Counted from the first letter of the stretch, positions 15,212 to 24,658 are shown. The stretch is DNA of 35,135 nucleotides from JAAYKT01 sp964408955 (GCA_964408955.1 CAYPBK010000025.1:1-35135); one strand, 5' to 3'. Notes: generated from the sequence alone by a model not told the origin. Program-made: numbers and translations.

Positions 15212-16609
15212 ATGCCCAAAATACGAATTACGGAAACTGTGCTAAGAGACGGTCACCAATCCCTCATAGCAACAAGAATGAATACTGAAGAAATGCTGCC
15301 CGTACTGGAAAAAATGGACAAAGCCGGTTATCACTCATTGGAGATGTGGGGCGGTGCAACCTTTGATTCTTGCTTAAGGTTTCTCAACGAAGACCCTTGG
15401 GAAAGGATCAGAAAGGTAAAAACTGTTTTAAAAAACACTAAGCTTCAAATGTTGTTAAGGGGTCAAAATATACTTGGTTATAAAAATTATTCTGACGATG
15501 TTTTAATAGAATTTGTAAATAAATCATTAGCCAACGGAATTGACATTATTAGAATTTTTGATGCGCTTAACGATTTACGAAATATAGAAACAGCAATAAA
15601 AGCAACTAAGAAATATGGGGGACATGCCCAGGGTACTTTTGTATATACCATAAGCCCGGTTCACAATATAGAATTGTATGTCAAACTTGCAAAACAAATA
15701 GAGGATATGGGTGCTGATTCTCTTTGCATTAAGGACATGTCCGGTATAATTACGCCTTATATTGCTTATGAACTTATTAAAGAAGTTAAGAAAAATATTA
15801 AAATACCTATTCAGCTTCATAGCCATTATACAAGCGGCATGGCCAGCATGTCCTATCTAAAAGCTATAGAAGCAGGTGTGGATATAGTAGATACTGCAAT
15901 TTCACCCTTTGGACTGGGAACTTCTCAGCCTGCAACGGAGCCTATAGTAGCAACACTTATAGGAACAGAATATGATACAGGAATTGATATTAATTTACTA
16001 TCAGAGATAGCTGAATACTTTAAGGATATAAAGGAAAAATACATTAAGAACGGGATACTTAATCAGAGCGTATTTAATGTTGATACAAGAGTTTTAACTT
16101 ATCAAATACCCGGCGGAATGATGTCCAATCTGCTGTCGCAGCTAGCCGCACAAAATGCTTTGAATAAATATGAAGAGGTGCTAAAAGAGGTTCCCAGAGT
16201 AAGAGAGGATTTAGGATTTCCGCCTCTGGTTACGCCCACCAGTCAAATAGTCGGTACACAAGCTGTCTTTAATGTAGTCCTGGGTGAAAGATACAAAATG
16301 ATACCGTCTGAAGTCAAAGCGTATGTCAAAGGTATGTACGGGAAGCCTACTGTACCTATAAGCGAAGAAATAAAAAATAAGATTATCGGAGATGAAGAAG
16401 TCGTAACTGTAAGGCCTGCGGATTTATTAAAGCCGCAGCTTGAAACAATAAAAAATGAAATGAAGGAATACTATGAGCAAGATGAAGATGTTCTTACTTA
16501 TGCTCTTTTCCCTCAGGTGGCAATAAATTATTTTAAATTCAGGCAGGCAGGAAAATATAAAATTGACAGTGAGTGTGTAGACAAAACTTCAAAAACATAC
16601 CCCGTGTAA
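15212..16609 (+). CDS. Biotin-dependent carboxyltransferase subunit (OadA/PycB type), no biotin domain
   Basis: 465 aa TIM-barrel carboxyltransferase acting on oxaloacetate or pyruvate. DGHQS metal site (D13), carbamylated-lysine candidate K174 (CIKDMSG), and H203/H205 (LHSHYTSG). A conserved PYC_OADA C-terminal domain follows (GGMMSNL ... FPPLVTPTSQIVGTQAV). The protein ends shortly after ALFPQVA and has no C-terminal MKM biotinyl domain, so the biotin carrier must be a separate protein elsewhere. Could be oxaloacetate decarboxylase alpha, pyruvate carboxylase B or a transcarboxylase 5S-like subunit; the window does not decide. Stands alone, with its own terminator. Confidence 0.88.
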   Translation: MPKIRITETVLRDGHQSLIATRMNTEEMLPVLEKMDKAGYHSLEMWGGATFDSCLRFLNEDPWERIRKVKTVLKNTKLQMLLRGQNILGYKNYSDDVLIEFVNKSLANGIDIIRIFDALNDLRNIETAIKATKKYGGHAQGTFVYTISPVHNIELYVKLAKQIEDMGADSLCIKDMSGIITPYIAYELIKEVKKNIKIPIQLHSHYTSGMASMSYLKAIEAGVDIVDTAISPFGLGTSQPATEPIVATLIGTEYDTGIDINLLSEIAEYFKDIKEKYIKNGILNQSVFNVDTRVLTYQIPGGMMSNLLSQLAAQNALNKYEEVLKEVPRVREDLGFPPLVTPTSQIVGTQAVFNVVLGERYKMIPSEVKAYVKGMYGKPTVPISEEIKNKIIGDEEVVTVRPADLLKPQLETIKNEMKEYYEQDEDVLTYALFPQVAINYFKFRQAGKYKIDSECVDKTSKTYPV

Positions 16610-16634
16610 AGTAAATAAATAATCATTAAGTATT

Positions 16635-16670
16635 AATAAGTCAGGCAAAATAAAATTGCCTGGCTTATTA
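16635..16670 (+). terminator. Terminator of the carboxyltransferase gene
   Basis: Fourteen-base arms (16635-16648 and 16656-16669), all pairing with one G-U; core CAGGCAA/TTGCCTG. The T-run after it is short and the flank is AT-rich. Confidence 0.6.
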
Positions 16671-16802
16671 AAAATATAAAGCTTTACTGTGTTTATTAAA
16701 GCTATTGTTGAATAATACGGATAAATCGTTGCAATATGCATATTGTATAAACTATATCTCTTCGTAAGAACTATCAAACATATAATATAAGGAGGCATAA
16801 TA

Positions 16803-17567
16803 TTGAAAATATTAATATCAAATGATGATGGAATCAACTCTCCCGGCATTTTTCACCTGGCAGATAATCTTAAAAACATCGGTGATGTCACTGTTGTAGC
16901 TCCTGAATCAGAACGAAGCGCAAGCGGGCATTCAATCACAATGCATAAACCATTGAGGTGCAGCAAAGTTGAATCCTTTGGTGAAGGAATTGATGCTTGG
17001 TGTATAAACGGAACTCCCTCGGATTGTGTAAAATTTGCATTGGAATCCTTACTAAAAGATAAGCCGGATTTAGTTGTTTCGGGTATTAACTATGGTTCGA
17101 ATCTTGGCACGGATGTACTTTATTCCGGTACTGTCTCCGCTGCAATCGAAGGGGCCATCTATGGTATACCTTCTATAGCAATTTCTCTATGCACTTTCGG
17201 AAATTGTGACTTCCAGCCTTACGCTATGATATCTAAGGTTTTGTGCGAACAGCTATATAAAAACAAAATAGTAAAAGGCTTAGTGATGAATATCAATATT
17301 CCACATATACCTTCAGAAGAAATAAAAGGGGTAAGCATTACCCGGTTAGGAAAAATGAAATATAAAAATTGTTTTATTGAAAGAGTTGATCCAAGGGGTA
17401 AGAGTTACTTTTGGTTGGCTGGTGAATTGGATATTGTAGATAATGAACCTGATACTGACGTTATTTCAATAAGCAATAATTATGTATCTGTCACACCGAT
17501 TAATATTGATTTTACAAATCAGGAGTATTTAAAAGAAATGAAAAAATGGGGCTTAAGTATTGAATAA
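16803..17567 (+). CDS. surE: 5'/3'-nucleotidase SurE
   Basis: 254 aa. Metal-binding D8/D9 in ISNDDG, S39 in ERSASGHS, and the asparagine in SGINYGSNLG. INGTPSDCVKFAL and SGTVSAAIEGA are family signatures. Dephosphorylates nucleoside monophosphates. TTG start with AAGGAGG upstream (16791-16797). Single gene; the 123-nt gap after it shows no clear terminator. Confidence 0.95.
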   Translation: MKILISNDDGINSPGIFHLADNLKNIGDVTVVAPESERSASGHSITMHKPLRCSKVESFGEGIDAWCINGTPSDCVKFALESLLKDKPDLVVSGINYGSNLGTDVLYSGTVSAAIEGAIYGIPSIAISLCTFGNCDFQPYAMISKVLCEQLYKNKIVKGLVMNINIPHIPSEEIKGVSITRLGKMKYKNCFIERVDPRGKSYFWLAGELDIVDNEPDTDVISISNNYVSVTPINIDFTNQEYLKEMKKWGLSIE

Positions 17568-17690
17568 AGAAAAACTTTTTTTCATCATTGTAAAAAGGTT
17601 TATAATGCTATATACTAAAAATGAAGGTAAAGTTGCGATAAATAAATTGTATGAAATTTAAATTGCATTTTAATCTAAGGGGGTTATACA

Positions 17691-17909
17691 ATGAATAAAA
17701 ACGAAGAGGTCACAGACAAGCTTGTAATCATTAAGGATTGGTGCAAGGGATGCGGAATATGTGTTAACTTTTGCCCTAAAAAAGTTTTAACACTAAAGAA
17801 CGAAAAGGTCGAGATAGAAGATATCAATAAATGCATTGAATGCGGACAATGCGAATTAAGGTGTCCGGATTATGCAATATATCTTAGGGGGAAGAAAAAT
17901 GAAAAATAA
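17691..17909 (+). CDS. korD: 2-oxoacid:ferredoxin oxidoreductase, delta (ferredoxin) subunit
   Basis: 72 aa with two [4Fe-4S] motifs: C18-C21-C24-C28 and C48-C51-C54-C58. Carries electrons from the TPP-bearing core to free ferredoxin. First gene of a korDABC operon; its end overlaps the start of the alpha subunit by 11 nt. Confidence 0.92.
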   Translation: MNKNEEVTDKLVIIKDWCKGCGICVNFCPKKVLTLKNEKVEIEDINKCIECGQCELRCPDYAIYLRGKKNEK

Positions 17910-19032
17910 AGAATTGTTAATGCAAGGTAATGAAGCATGTGTTGAAGGAGCTATAGCTGCCGGAATGAGATTCTTTGCCGGTTACCCTATTACCCCTTCT
18001 ACGGAAATCGCAGAAATATCCTCCGAAAAGCTACCTCTTGTTGGAGGAAAATTTATTCAAATGGAAGACGAAATCGCCAGTATGGCAGCTACCATTGGAG
18101 CTTCCTTGACAGGTTTAAAGAGCATGACTGCCACTTCCGGCCCTGGTTTTTCTCTTAAGCAAGAAAACATAGGCTATGCAGCTATTGCAGAGGTTCCGTG
18201 TGTTGTAGTCAATGTTCAAAGAGGCGGACCTAGTACGGGATTACCTACATCACCTGCTCAAGGAGAGATAATGCAATCAAGATGGGGCACCCACGGTGAT
18301 CACCCTATTATTGTTCTGACTCCTTCATCAGTTAGAGAAACCTTTGATTTGACGATAAAAGCTTTTAATCTCTCAGAAAAATACAGAACACCTGTGATTT
18401 TGCTTATGGACGAAGTTATAGGACATATGAGAGAAAAGGTTGCATTACCTGATTATAATAAGTTAAATATCGTTGATAGAAAAAGACCGACAGGTAATAA
18501 AGAAGAATATTTGCCCTTTAAACCCGATGACAATTTAGTACCGCCTATGGCGAATTATGGTGAAGGGTACCGCTTCCATGTAACCGGATTGATTCATGAC
18601 GAGACGGGATTTCCCAGCAATAACCCCGCAGTTGCAGATAAATCAATCAGAAGACTTGCTGGAAAAATAGAAAAGAATAAAAATGATATTATCGAATGGG
18701 AAGAAGAAAATGTAGAGGATGCCGATGTAATAATTTTATCCATCGGATGTGTTGCAAGAGCATCAAAGGCAACTATGAAGGTTATGAGGGAAAATGGTAT
18801 TAAAGTTGGCACATTCAGACCTATTACTTTATGGCCTTTCCCGGAGGAAAGACTTGAAGAGCTGTCAAAAAAGGTAAAGACTATTATTGTGGCAGAGATG
18901 AATCTTGGGCAAATGGTCTACGAAGTTGAAAGAATATGCAAATGTAATTCAAATATTGTAAGTGTAAATAAAGTTAACGGTGAAATTATTACTCCCGAAG
19001 AGATAACGGCAAAAATTGAGGAGGTGCTATAA
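17899..19032 (+). CDS. korA: 2-oxoacid:ferredoxin oxidoreductase, alpha subunit
   Basis: 377 aa. N-terminal pyrimidine-binding domain (GNEACVEGAIAAGMRFFAGY, then PITPSTEIAE) and the conserved TATSGPGFSLKQE, then a C-terminal transketolase-like domain (RPITLWPFPEE). ATG 17899 has AGGGGGAAG upstream; the ATG at 17872 lies deep inside korD. The subunit layout fits 2-oxoglutarate:ferredoxin oxidoreductase; branched-chain 2-oxoacids are the alternative. Confidence 0.93.
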   Translation: MKNKELLMQGNEACVEGAIAAGMRFFAGYPITPSTEIAEISSEKLPLVGGKFIQMEDEIASMAATIGASLTGLKSMTATSGPGFSLKQENIGYAAIAEVPCVVVNVQRGGPSTGLPTSPAQGEIMQSRWGTHGDHPIIVLTPSSVRETFDLTIKAFNLSEKYRTPVILLMDEVIGHMREKVALPDYNKLNIVDRKRPTGNKEEYLPFKPDDNLVPPMANYGEGYRFHVTGLIHDETGFPSNNPAVADKSIRRLAGKIEKNKNDIIEWEEENVEDADVIILSIGCVARASKATMKVMRENGIKVGTFRPITLWPFPEERLEELSKKVKTIIVAEMNLGQMVYEVERICKCNSNIVSVNKVNGEIITPEEITAKIEEVL

Positions 19033-19033
19033 T

Positions 19034-19864
19034 ATGCCAAGTACAGTAGTAGATAAGTATTTCAGAACAAAAAAATTACCTCAAATATGGTGCCCGGGTT
19101 GTGGTCATGGTATTATTACAAGGGCTATAACTGTCGCAATAGGCAAATCGGGATTTGATAGGGATAAAATTTGCATAGTCTCAGGCATTGGTTGCTCATC
19201 CCGAGCGACTGGATATTTGGATTTTGATACATTACACACCACTCACGGAAGAGCAATTGCATTTGCTACAGGTATAAAATTAGCAAATCCGGAGCTCAAA
19301 GTAATCGTAATAACAGGTGACGGAGACTGTACTGCCATAGGTGGAAATCATTTAATTCATGCATGTAGAAGAAACATCGGAATTACAACCATAGTATTCA
19401 ATAACAACATTTATGGGATGACAGGAGGTCAATATTCTCCTACAACACCCAAACATGACAAAGGTACAACCGCTCCCTATGGTAATATTGATAAAGCATT
19501 TGATATTTCTAATCTGGCTGCATCTGCCGGAGCAACCTATGTAGGCAGGGCGACTGCATATCATACAAACCTTTTAATATCCTTAATACAAAACGGTTTA
19601 AAAAATGAAGGATTCTCATTAATAGAAGCAATCAGTGACTGCCCTACTTATTATGGAAGAAAGAATAAAAAAGGTAATGCAGTTGACATGCTTGAATGGC
19701 AAAAAGAACATGCAATCAATATTTCAGCAGCAGCTAAAATGACTCCGGAATCCCTTGACGGAAAATTCTTAATCGGTGAGTTTAAAAATAGCCCGGAGCC
19801 GGAATACACTAAGGAATATGAGAAAATTATAGAAAGGTTTAAAAAGGGGGATCACAATGAGTAA
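19034..19864 (+). CDS. korB: 2-oxoacid:ferredoxin oxidoreductase, beta (TPP) subunit
   Basis: 276 aa. CPGCGHG at 20-26, and the TPP/Mg motif GDGD (95-98) followed downstream by NNNIYGMTGGQYSPT. ATG 19034 is preceded by GAGGAGG at 19018-19024; it starts 1 nt after the alpha stop. Oxidatively decarboxylates the 2-oxoacid on TPP to an acyl-CoA. Confidence 0.94.
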   Translation: MPSTVVDKYFRTKKLPQIWCPGCGHGIITRAITVAIGKSGFDRDKICIVSGIGCSSRATGYLDFDTLHTTHGRAIAFATGIKLANPELKVIVITGDGDCTAIGGNHLIHACRRNIGITTIVFNNNIYGMTGGQYSPTTPKHDKGTTAPYGNIDKAFDISNLAASAGATYVGRATAYHTNLLISLIQNGLKNEGFSLIEAISDCPTYYGRKNKKGNAVDMLEWQKEHAINISAAAKMTPESLDGKFLIGEFKNSPEPEYTKEYEKIIERFKKGDHNE

Positions 19865-20396
19865 GCATGAAGTAAGATTAAGCGGTTCCGGAGGACAAGG
19901 TTTACTTCTTTCAGGAATCATTCTTGCAGAGGCGGCTATCAACGAAGGTAAAAATGCTATTCAAACTCAATCCTATGGACCTGAGGCAAGAGGTGGAGCA
20001 AGTAAATCCGAAGTAATAATATCTAAGAATGAAATAGATTTTCCCAAAGTTAGAAATTGTGATATATTATTATCCCTTACCCAAAAATCCTACGATCAAT
20101 ATAATAAAGGATTAAAAAAAGACGGTATTCTTATTATTGATGACAATGTAAAATTAGAGGATGAAAGTATTAACGCATATTCCGTCCCCATTATAGGCAC
20201 TGCAGTAAATAAAATCGGGAAGCCAATGGTTACGAATATCGTAGCATTAGGTGCGCTTGTTGCGTTAACTAATATAGTTTCAAGGAGTGCTTTAGAAGAA
20301 GCCGTTCTTAACCGGGTTCCAAAAGGAACGGAAGAGCTTAATAAAAAGGCTCTCGTCATGGGTTTTGAAATTGGAGAAAAGGCACTTAAAGAATAA
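19857..20396 (+). CDS. korC: 2-oxoacid:ferredoxin oxidoreductase, gamma subunit
   Basis: 179 aa. Family signature SGSGGQGLLLSG at residues 9-20 and QSYGPEARGGASKSEVI. Starts 8 nt inside the beta gene. Completes the four-subunit enzyme. An RpiR-type regulator gene begins 35 nt later. Confidence 0.94.
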   Translation: MSKHEVRLSGSGGQGLLLSGIILAEAAINEGKNAIQTQSYGPEARGGASKSEVIISKNEIDFPKVRNCDILLSLTQKSYDQYNKGLKKDGILIIDDNVKLEDESINAYSVPIIGTAVNKIGKPMVTNIVALGALVALTNIVSRSALEEAVLNRVPKGTEELNKKALVMGFEIGEKALKE

Positions 20397-20431
20397 TTAT
20401 TATAAGCATTAATTACTAGGTAGGTAAAACT

Positions 20432-21298
20432 ATGAACGATTATGATTTTATTCGAAAAATTCAACAATCCTTTCAAAGGCTTAGTAAAGGTCAACGATTG
20501 ATAGCACAGTATATTATGGACAATTATGATAAAGCTGCTTTTATGACTGCTGCCAAGCTTGGGGAAAAGGTAGGTGTCAGCGAGTCAACTGTCGTAAGAT
20601 TCGCTAATGTCCTGGATTTTGAAGGTTATCCCCAAATGCAAAAGGTTCTTCAGGAGATGCTAAGAACAAGATTGACTACTGTTCAAAGAATAGAGCTGAC
20701 ATCAGAATATGACGGTGAAGAAAGCATATTGAAAAGAGTTCTTAAAGCTGACATGGACAATATCAGAGTTACAATGAGTGATGCGGATATAAAGGTTTTT
20801 GATGATGCCGTTAAAAGCATTACAGAAGCGAAACATATATATATTGTTGCCTTGAGAAGCTCCAGAGCTTTAGCGGACTTTTTAGGTTTTTATTTAAATC
20901 TTATAAGAGGTAATGTCCATATTGTAACACACTCTATTTCTGATATTTTTGAAATATTATTTAGAGTAAACAAAGATGATTTAGTTATTGGAATTGGCTT
21001 TCCCAGATATTCTTCAAAAACTATAGAAGCTTTGGATTATGCTAAATCTAAAGGTGCAAAAATCTTGGCGATAACTGACAGCTTACTGTCACCTTTAGCT
21101 TCTTATGCTGATTTTACTTTAATAGCGAAAAGTAACATGGAAGCTTTTGTCGATTCCCTCGTTGCACCTCTCAGCCTTCTAAATGCTTTAATAGTAGGAG
21201 TGGGAATTAAAGAAAAGGTTAAACTGTCTACTTCATTTGCGACTCTTGAAGAAATATGGGATAAGTATAAGGTTTATTCTTACAAAGAAAAAAATTAA
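20432..21298 (+). CDS. RpiR/MurR family transcriptional regulator
   Basis: 288 aa. N-terminal HTH_6 domain (about 1-77; KGQRLIAQYIMDNYDKAAFM then GVSESTVVRFANVLDFEGYP) and a C-terminal SIS domain (about 125-255) that senses sugar phosphates or similar. Lies between korC and the glutamate dehydrogenase gene, so it may control either; the ligand is unknown. Confidence 0.88.
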   Translation: MNDYDFIRKIQQSFQRLSKGQRLIAQYIMDNYDKAAFMTAAKLGEKVGVSESTVVRFANVLDFEGYPQMQKVLQEMLRTRLTTVQRIELTSEYDGEESILKRVLKADMDNIRVTMSDADIKVFDDAVKSITEAKHIYIVALRSSRALADFLGFYLNLIRGNVHIVTHSISDIFEILFRVNKDDLVIGIGFPRYSSKTIEALDYAKSKGAKILAITDSLLSPLASYADFTLIAKSNMEAFVDSLVAPLSLLNALIVGVGIKEKVKLSTSFATLEEIWDKYKVYSYKEKN

Positions 21299-21403
21299 AG
21301 AAAGTTATTTTAAATAGTGTAAATTTGTAGAAGGATTTTCTAGATTTTTATAGAATTGATTTAATGAAGCTTAAATATTAAAAGCTAAAAGTTATTGTAA
21401 GGC

Positions 21404-21426
21404 TTAAAGCTTTTAGAAAGCTTTAA
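21404..21426 (+). promoter_or_regulatory. Hairpin in the glutamate dehydrogenase leader
   Basis: TTAAAGCTTT and AAAGCTTTAA form a perfect 10-bp stem with a 3-nt loop, 14 nt before the Shine-Dalgarno TAGGAGG. No T-run follows, so it is not a terminator; a 5' stabilising stem is one option. The rest of the 160-nt gap shows nothing clear. Confidence 0.4.
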
Positions 21427-21458
21427 ATAGAAATATGTTTTAGGAGGTCTTTTTAAAA

Positions 21459-22712
21459 ATGTCTGATAAAGATAATTTAAACCCACTATTAAATGCTCAA
21501 AAGCAAGTTAAAGAAGCTTGTGATAAGTTGGGCATGGAACCTGTAGTATATGATATTCTAAAGCAGCCTTTAAGAGTTTTAGAGGTGGCTATTCCGGTTA
21601 AAATGGACGACGGTTCATTAAAGGTTTTTACAGGCTATAGAGCTCTGCATAATGACGCTGTCGGACCGGGCAAAGGTGGCATTAGATTTCATCCCGGCGT
21701 AAACCGTGATGAAGTAATGGCTCTTTCTATCTGGATGACTTTTAAATGCTGTGTAACAGGTATTCCTTATGGCGGAGGAAAAGGCGGAGTTATAGTTGAT
21801 CCGTTGAAATTGTCTCAAGGCGAATTGGAAAGATTATCAAGAGGCTACATAGATGCTATTTATAAGCTTATCGGAGAAAAAATAGACATACCCGCTCCTG
21901 ATGTGGGCACAAACGGTCAGATTATGGCTTGGATGGTTGATGAATATAATAAGTTAACCGGACAAAACTCTTTAGGAGTAATCACAGGAAAGCCTGTTGA
22001 GTTTGGCGGATCAAAAGGCAGAACAGCAGCAACAGGGTTTGGAGTTGCAGTTACAGCAAGAGAAGCAGCTAAAAAACTAGGCATTGATTTTAAAGGTGCA
22101 AGTATAGCTCTACAAGGCTATGGAAATGTTGGCAGCCATACTGCATTTAATCTTGCTAAGCTTGGAGGCAAAATCGTAGCTGTTTGCGAATGGAATGGAA
22201 CTATTTATAATGAGAATGGTATAGATGTTCACGAATGTGCAAAATACATGAAAGAACATAGAACTTTAATCGGTTTCCCCGGAGCAAAAGAGATTACTAA
22301 GGCAGAATTCTTTGCTTTACCAGTAGATATTCTTGTTCCTGCAGCTTTGGAAAATGAGTTAACCGGTGAAGTTGCTAAGACAGTAAAAGCTAAATTAATT
22401 TGTGAAGCAGCAAACGGACCGACTACCCCCGATGGTGATGAAGTAATTAACTCCAGAGGTATCCTATTAACTCCTGATATACTGACTAATGCCGGCGGAG
22501 TTACAGTATCTTATTTTGAATGGGTACAAAACCTATACGGGTATTATTGGTCAGAAGAAGAAATTGAAGAAAAAGAAGAAATCGCAATGGTTAACGCTTT
22601 TAATGCAATCTATGCGATTAAAGAAGAATACAATGTTCCCATGAGGACTGCGGCTTATATGTATTCAATTAAAAAGGTCGCTACTGCAATGAAGCTAAGA
22701 GGCTGGTACTAA
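21459..22712 (+). CDS. gdhA: Glutamate dehydrogenase (Glu/Leu/Phe/Val family)
   Basis: 417 aa, the NAD-type hexameric length. Substrate-site GPGKGGIRFHP (69-79), catalytic lysine K108 in PYGGGKGGV, PAPDVGTNGQIM, and the Rossmann motif ALQGYGNVGSH. Interconverts glutamate with 2-oxoglutarate and ammonium. Next to korDABC it probably serves glutamate oxidation. Strong Shine-Dalgarno, own terminator. Confidence 0.93.
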   Translation: MSDKDNLNPLLNAQKQVKEACDKLGMEPVVYDILKQPLRVLEVAIPVKMDDGSLKVFTGYRALHNDAVGPGKGGIRFHPGVNRDEVMALSIWMTFKCCVTGIPYGGGKGGVIVDPLKLSQGELERLSRGYIDAIYKLIGEKIDIPAPDVGTNGQIMAWMVDEYNKLTGQNSLGVITGKPVEFGGSKGRTAATGFGVAVTAREAAKKLGIDFKGASIALQGYGNVGSHTAFNLAKLGGKIVAVCEWNGTIYNENGIDVHECAKYMKEHRTLIGFPGAKEITKAEFFALPVDILVPAALENELTGEVAKTVKAKLICEAANGPTTPDGDEVINSRGILLTPDILTNAGGVTVSYFEWVQNLYGYYWSEEEIEEKEEIAMVNAFNAIYAIKEEYNVPMRTAAYMYSIKKVATAMKLRGWY

Positions 22713-22734
22713 AAAATAAAGTTTACTGATAAAA

Positions 22735-22763
22735 AACCTGTTCCTTTGAACAGGTTTTTTTTT
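22735..22763 (+). terminator. Rho-independent terminator of glutamate dehydrogenase
   Basis: AACCTGTTC and GAACAGGTT pair around CTTT and run into seven further Ts. Confidence 0.88.
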
Positions 22764-22815
22764 AAAGCTGCTATGTTATAATAATAGCAGCTTTACTGAA
22801 TTGGAGTAATAAAAT

Positions 22816-24048
22816 ATGATATATGATATTATTGTTATAGGCGGGGGACCGGCAGGAATGATTGCGGCGGGTAAAGCGGCAAGCATGAGTAAAAAGGTAC
22901 TGCTTATAGAAAAAAATGAAAAACTGGGGAAAAAACTATACTTGACGGGTAAAGGGAGATGCAATATTACAAATACTGCGTCCTTGGAAGACTTTTTAAT
23001 GAAAATACCCAAAAATACGAAATTTATGTACAGCTCGCTGAGTAGTTTTTTCAATGTTGACATTGTACAGCTTTTAAATTCTTTAGGCTTAGAAACAAAA
23101 ATTGAAAGAGGAGATAGAGTATTCCCTTTTTCTGATAAATCAAGTGATGTTATTAAGCATTTAGAAAAGTATATGAGAATGAACAATGTTTTAGTGATGC
23201 TTAACACGAAAGTAATATCCATTAAATCCGATAATGGTGTTGTCAGGGGCGTAGAGCTTTCAACGGGAGAATTTTTAACAACTAAATCTGTGATTATCGC
23301 CACTGGGGGATTATCTTACCCAATGACGGGTTCTGACGGAGACGGCTATAAGTTTGCCGAAGACCTGGGACATAAAGTTACAGATTTGTACCCGGCATTA
23401 GTGCCTTTAATTGTAAAGGAAAGCTATATAAAGGAGCTGCAAGGTCTAACGTTAAAAAATGTAACTATTTCTCTTAAAGCAGATGAAGAAGTACTTTACA
23501 GTGACTTCGGAGAGCTGTTGTTTACCCATTATGGATTATCGGGACCTTTAATACTCACGGCTAGCTATTATGCTATTGAAGCTTTAAGGAAAAACAAAAA
23601 TTTAAGCGTTTTTATTGATTTAAAGCCCTATATGGATTATGAGGAACTAGATAGAAGACTTCTAAAAGATTTTGAAAAGTTTATTAATAAAAACTTCAAC
23701 AATTCATTAAATGAGCTTTTACCAAAAAAATTGATACCTGTTATAGTCAAATTATCGAAAATTTCAGGCATAAAACCGGTAAATAAAATAACTAAAAAAG
23801 AAAGAGAAGGCTTAGTAACACTTTTAAAAGGTCTTAAATTTGAAATAATTGATACCAGACCTATAAAGGAAGCAATAATTACCTGCGGAGGCATATCAGT
23901 AAAGGAAATAAACCCGAAAACAATGGAGTCAAAGCTGATAAAAGGGCTTTTTTTTGCAGGAGAGTTGATTGATGTGATTGGTTTTACCGGTGGGTACAAT
24001 CTTCAAATCGCTTTTTCAACCGGTTATGCTGCGGGAACCTATGCGTGA
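22816..24048 (+). CDS. HI0933/BaiN-type NAD(P)/FAD-dependent oxidoreductase
   Basis: 410 aa flavoprotein. FAD motif GGGPAGMIAAGKAA at 9-22, LTGKGRCNITN (43-53) specific to the HI0933 family, ATGGLSYPMTGSDGDGY, and C-terminal FAGELIDVIGFTGGYNLQIAFSTG split by a normal helix. Biological substrate unknown. Heads the clostridial cluster flavoprotein - small membrane protein - cmk - plsC - ispH/rpsA. Confidence 0.9.
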   Translation: MIYDIIVIGGGPAGMIAAGKAASMSKKVLLIEKNEKLGKKLYLTGKGRCNITNTASLEDFLMKIPKNTKFMYSSLSSFFNVDIVQLLNSLGLETKIERGDRVFPFSDKSSDVIKHLEKYMRMNNVLVMLNTKVISIKSDNGVVRGVELSTGEFLTTKSVIIATGGLSYPMTGSDGDGYKFAEDLGHKVTDLYPALVPLIVKESYIKELQGLTLKNVTISLKADEEVLYSDFGELLFTHYGLSGPLILTASYYAIEALRKNKNLSVFIDLKPYMDYEELDRRLLKDFEKFINKNFNNSLNELLPKKLIPVIVKLSKISGIKPVNKITKKEREGLVTLLKGLKFEIIDTRPIKEAIITCGGISVKEINPKTMESKLIKGLFFAGELIDVIGFTGGYNLQIAFSTGYAAGTYA

Positions 24049-24102
24049 TTATTTATACTATTTTTGAGCAATATAATGATAATAACAAATAGGAGGCATT
24101 AT

Positions 24103-24588
24103 ATGGGTTCAAGAATAGATGAGAAATATCGCTCTTATGTTTTATTATGGGATAAGATTGGAATAAAGATACTTACTGTACTTAAAGCTTTATTTGCTAT
24201 AATGCTGTTTATACAGTTTCTTATGCTACTGAGAATTGATGGACTACCCCCTATTTCTGCTTTAAGAATGGAAGGTAAGGCTATAATTGAAAATATTTTC
24301 GATTATACGGAAGGTGAGATAGTATTAAAGACAGATAGAATAAGTAAGGGAAATACATTAAAAATTTTAATTAACGGAACAGAAAAGTATTCATTTGACA
24401 AGGAAGTAATAGCTTTTACTGTAAAGGAAGCTGATATAATTGAAATCTGTGGTGTAGATTCCTCGGATAAAGCTAATATAACTGTGCATAACGTTAGCGA
24501 GAATATTAGTATTCCAAAGGTTGGTTTAAGCTATCAAGTTAATAATAATTTAGTTTTTCTATTTAGAATAAAAATGAAAACAAATTAA
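24103..24588 (+). CDS. Hypothetical membrane-anchored protein
   Basis: 161 aa, not assigned to a family. One membrane helix (about 24-43, ILTVLKALFAIMLFIQFLML), then a beta-rich extracytoplasmic region of about 115 aa. ATG 24103 has AGGAGG 6 nt upstream; the ORF opens earlier at 24064, but that start lacks a site. Position between the flavoprotein and cmk; no evidence for a shared role. Confidence 0.75.
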   Translation: MGSRIDEKYRSYVLLWDKIGIKILTVLKALFAIMLFIQFLMLLRIDGLPPISALRMEGKAIIENIFDYTEGEIVLKTDRISKGNTLKILINGTEKYSFDKEVIAFTVKEADIIEICGVDSSDKANITVHNVSENISIPKVGLSYQVNNNLVFLFRIKMKTN

Positions 24589-24599
24589 TAAGAAATAAT

Positions 24600-24627
24600 T
24601 TGAAAATTCCCTTATTTAAATTATAAT
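24600..24627 (+). promoter_or_regulatory. Sigma-A-type promoter for cmk-plsC-ispH/rpsA
   Basis: TTGAAA (24600-24605), 16-nt spacer, TATAAT (24622-24627). Transcription would start near 24634, just before the cmk Shine-Dalgarno at 24644-24650. Confidence 0.55.
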
Positions 24628-24658
24628 ATTATAAGAACATTTAAAGGGGGTATATAAA

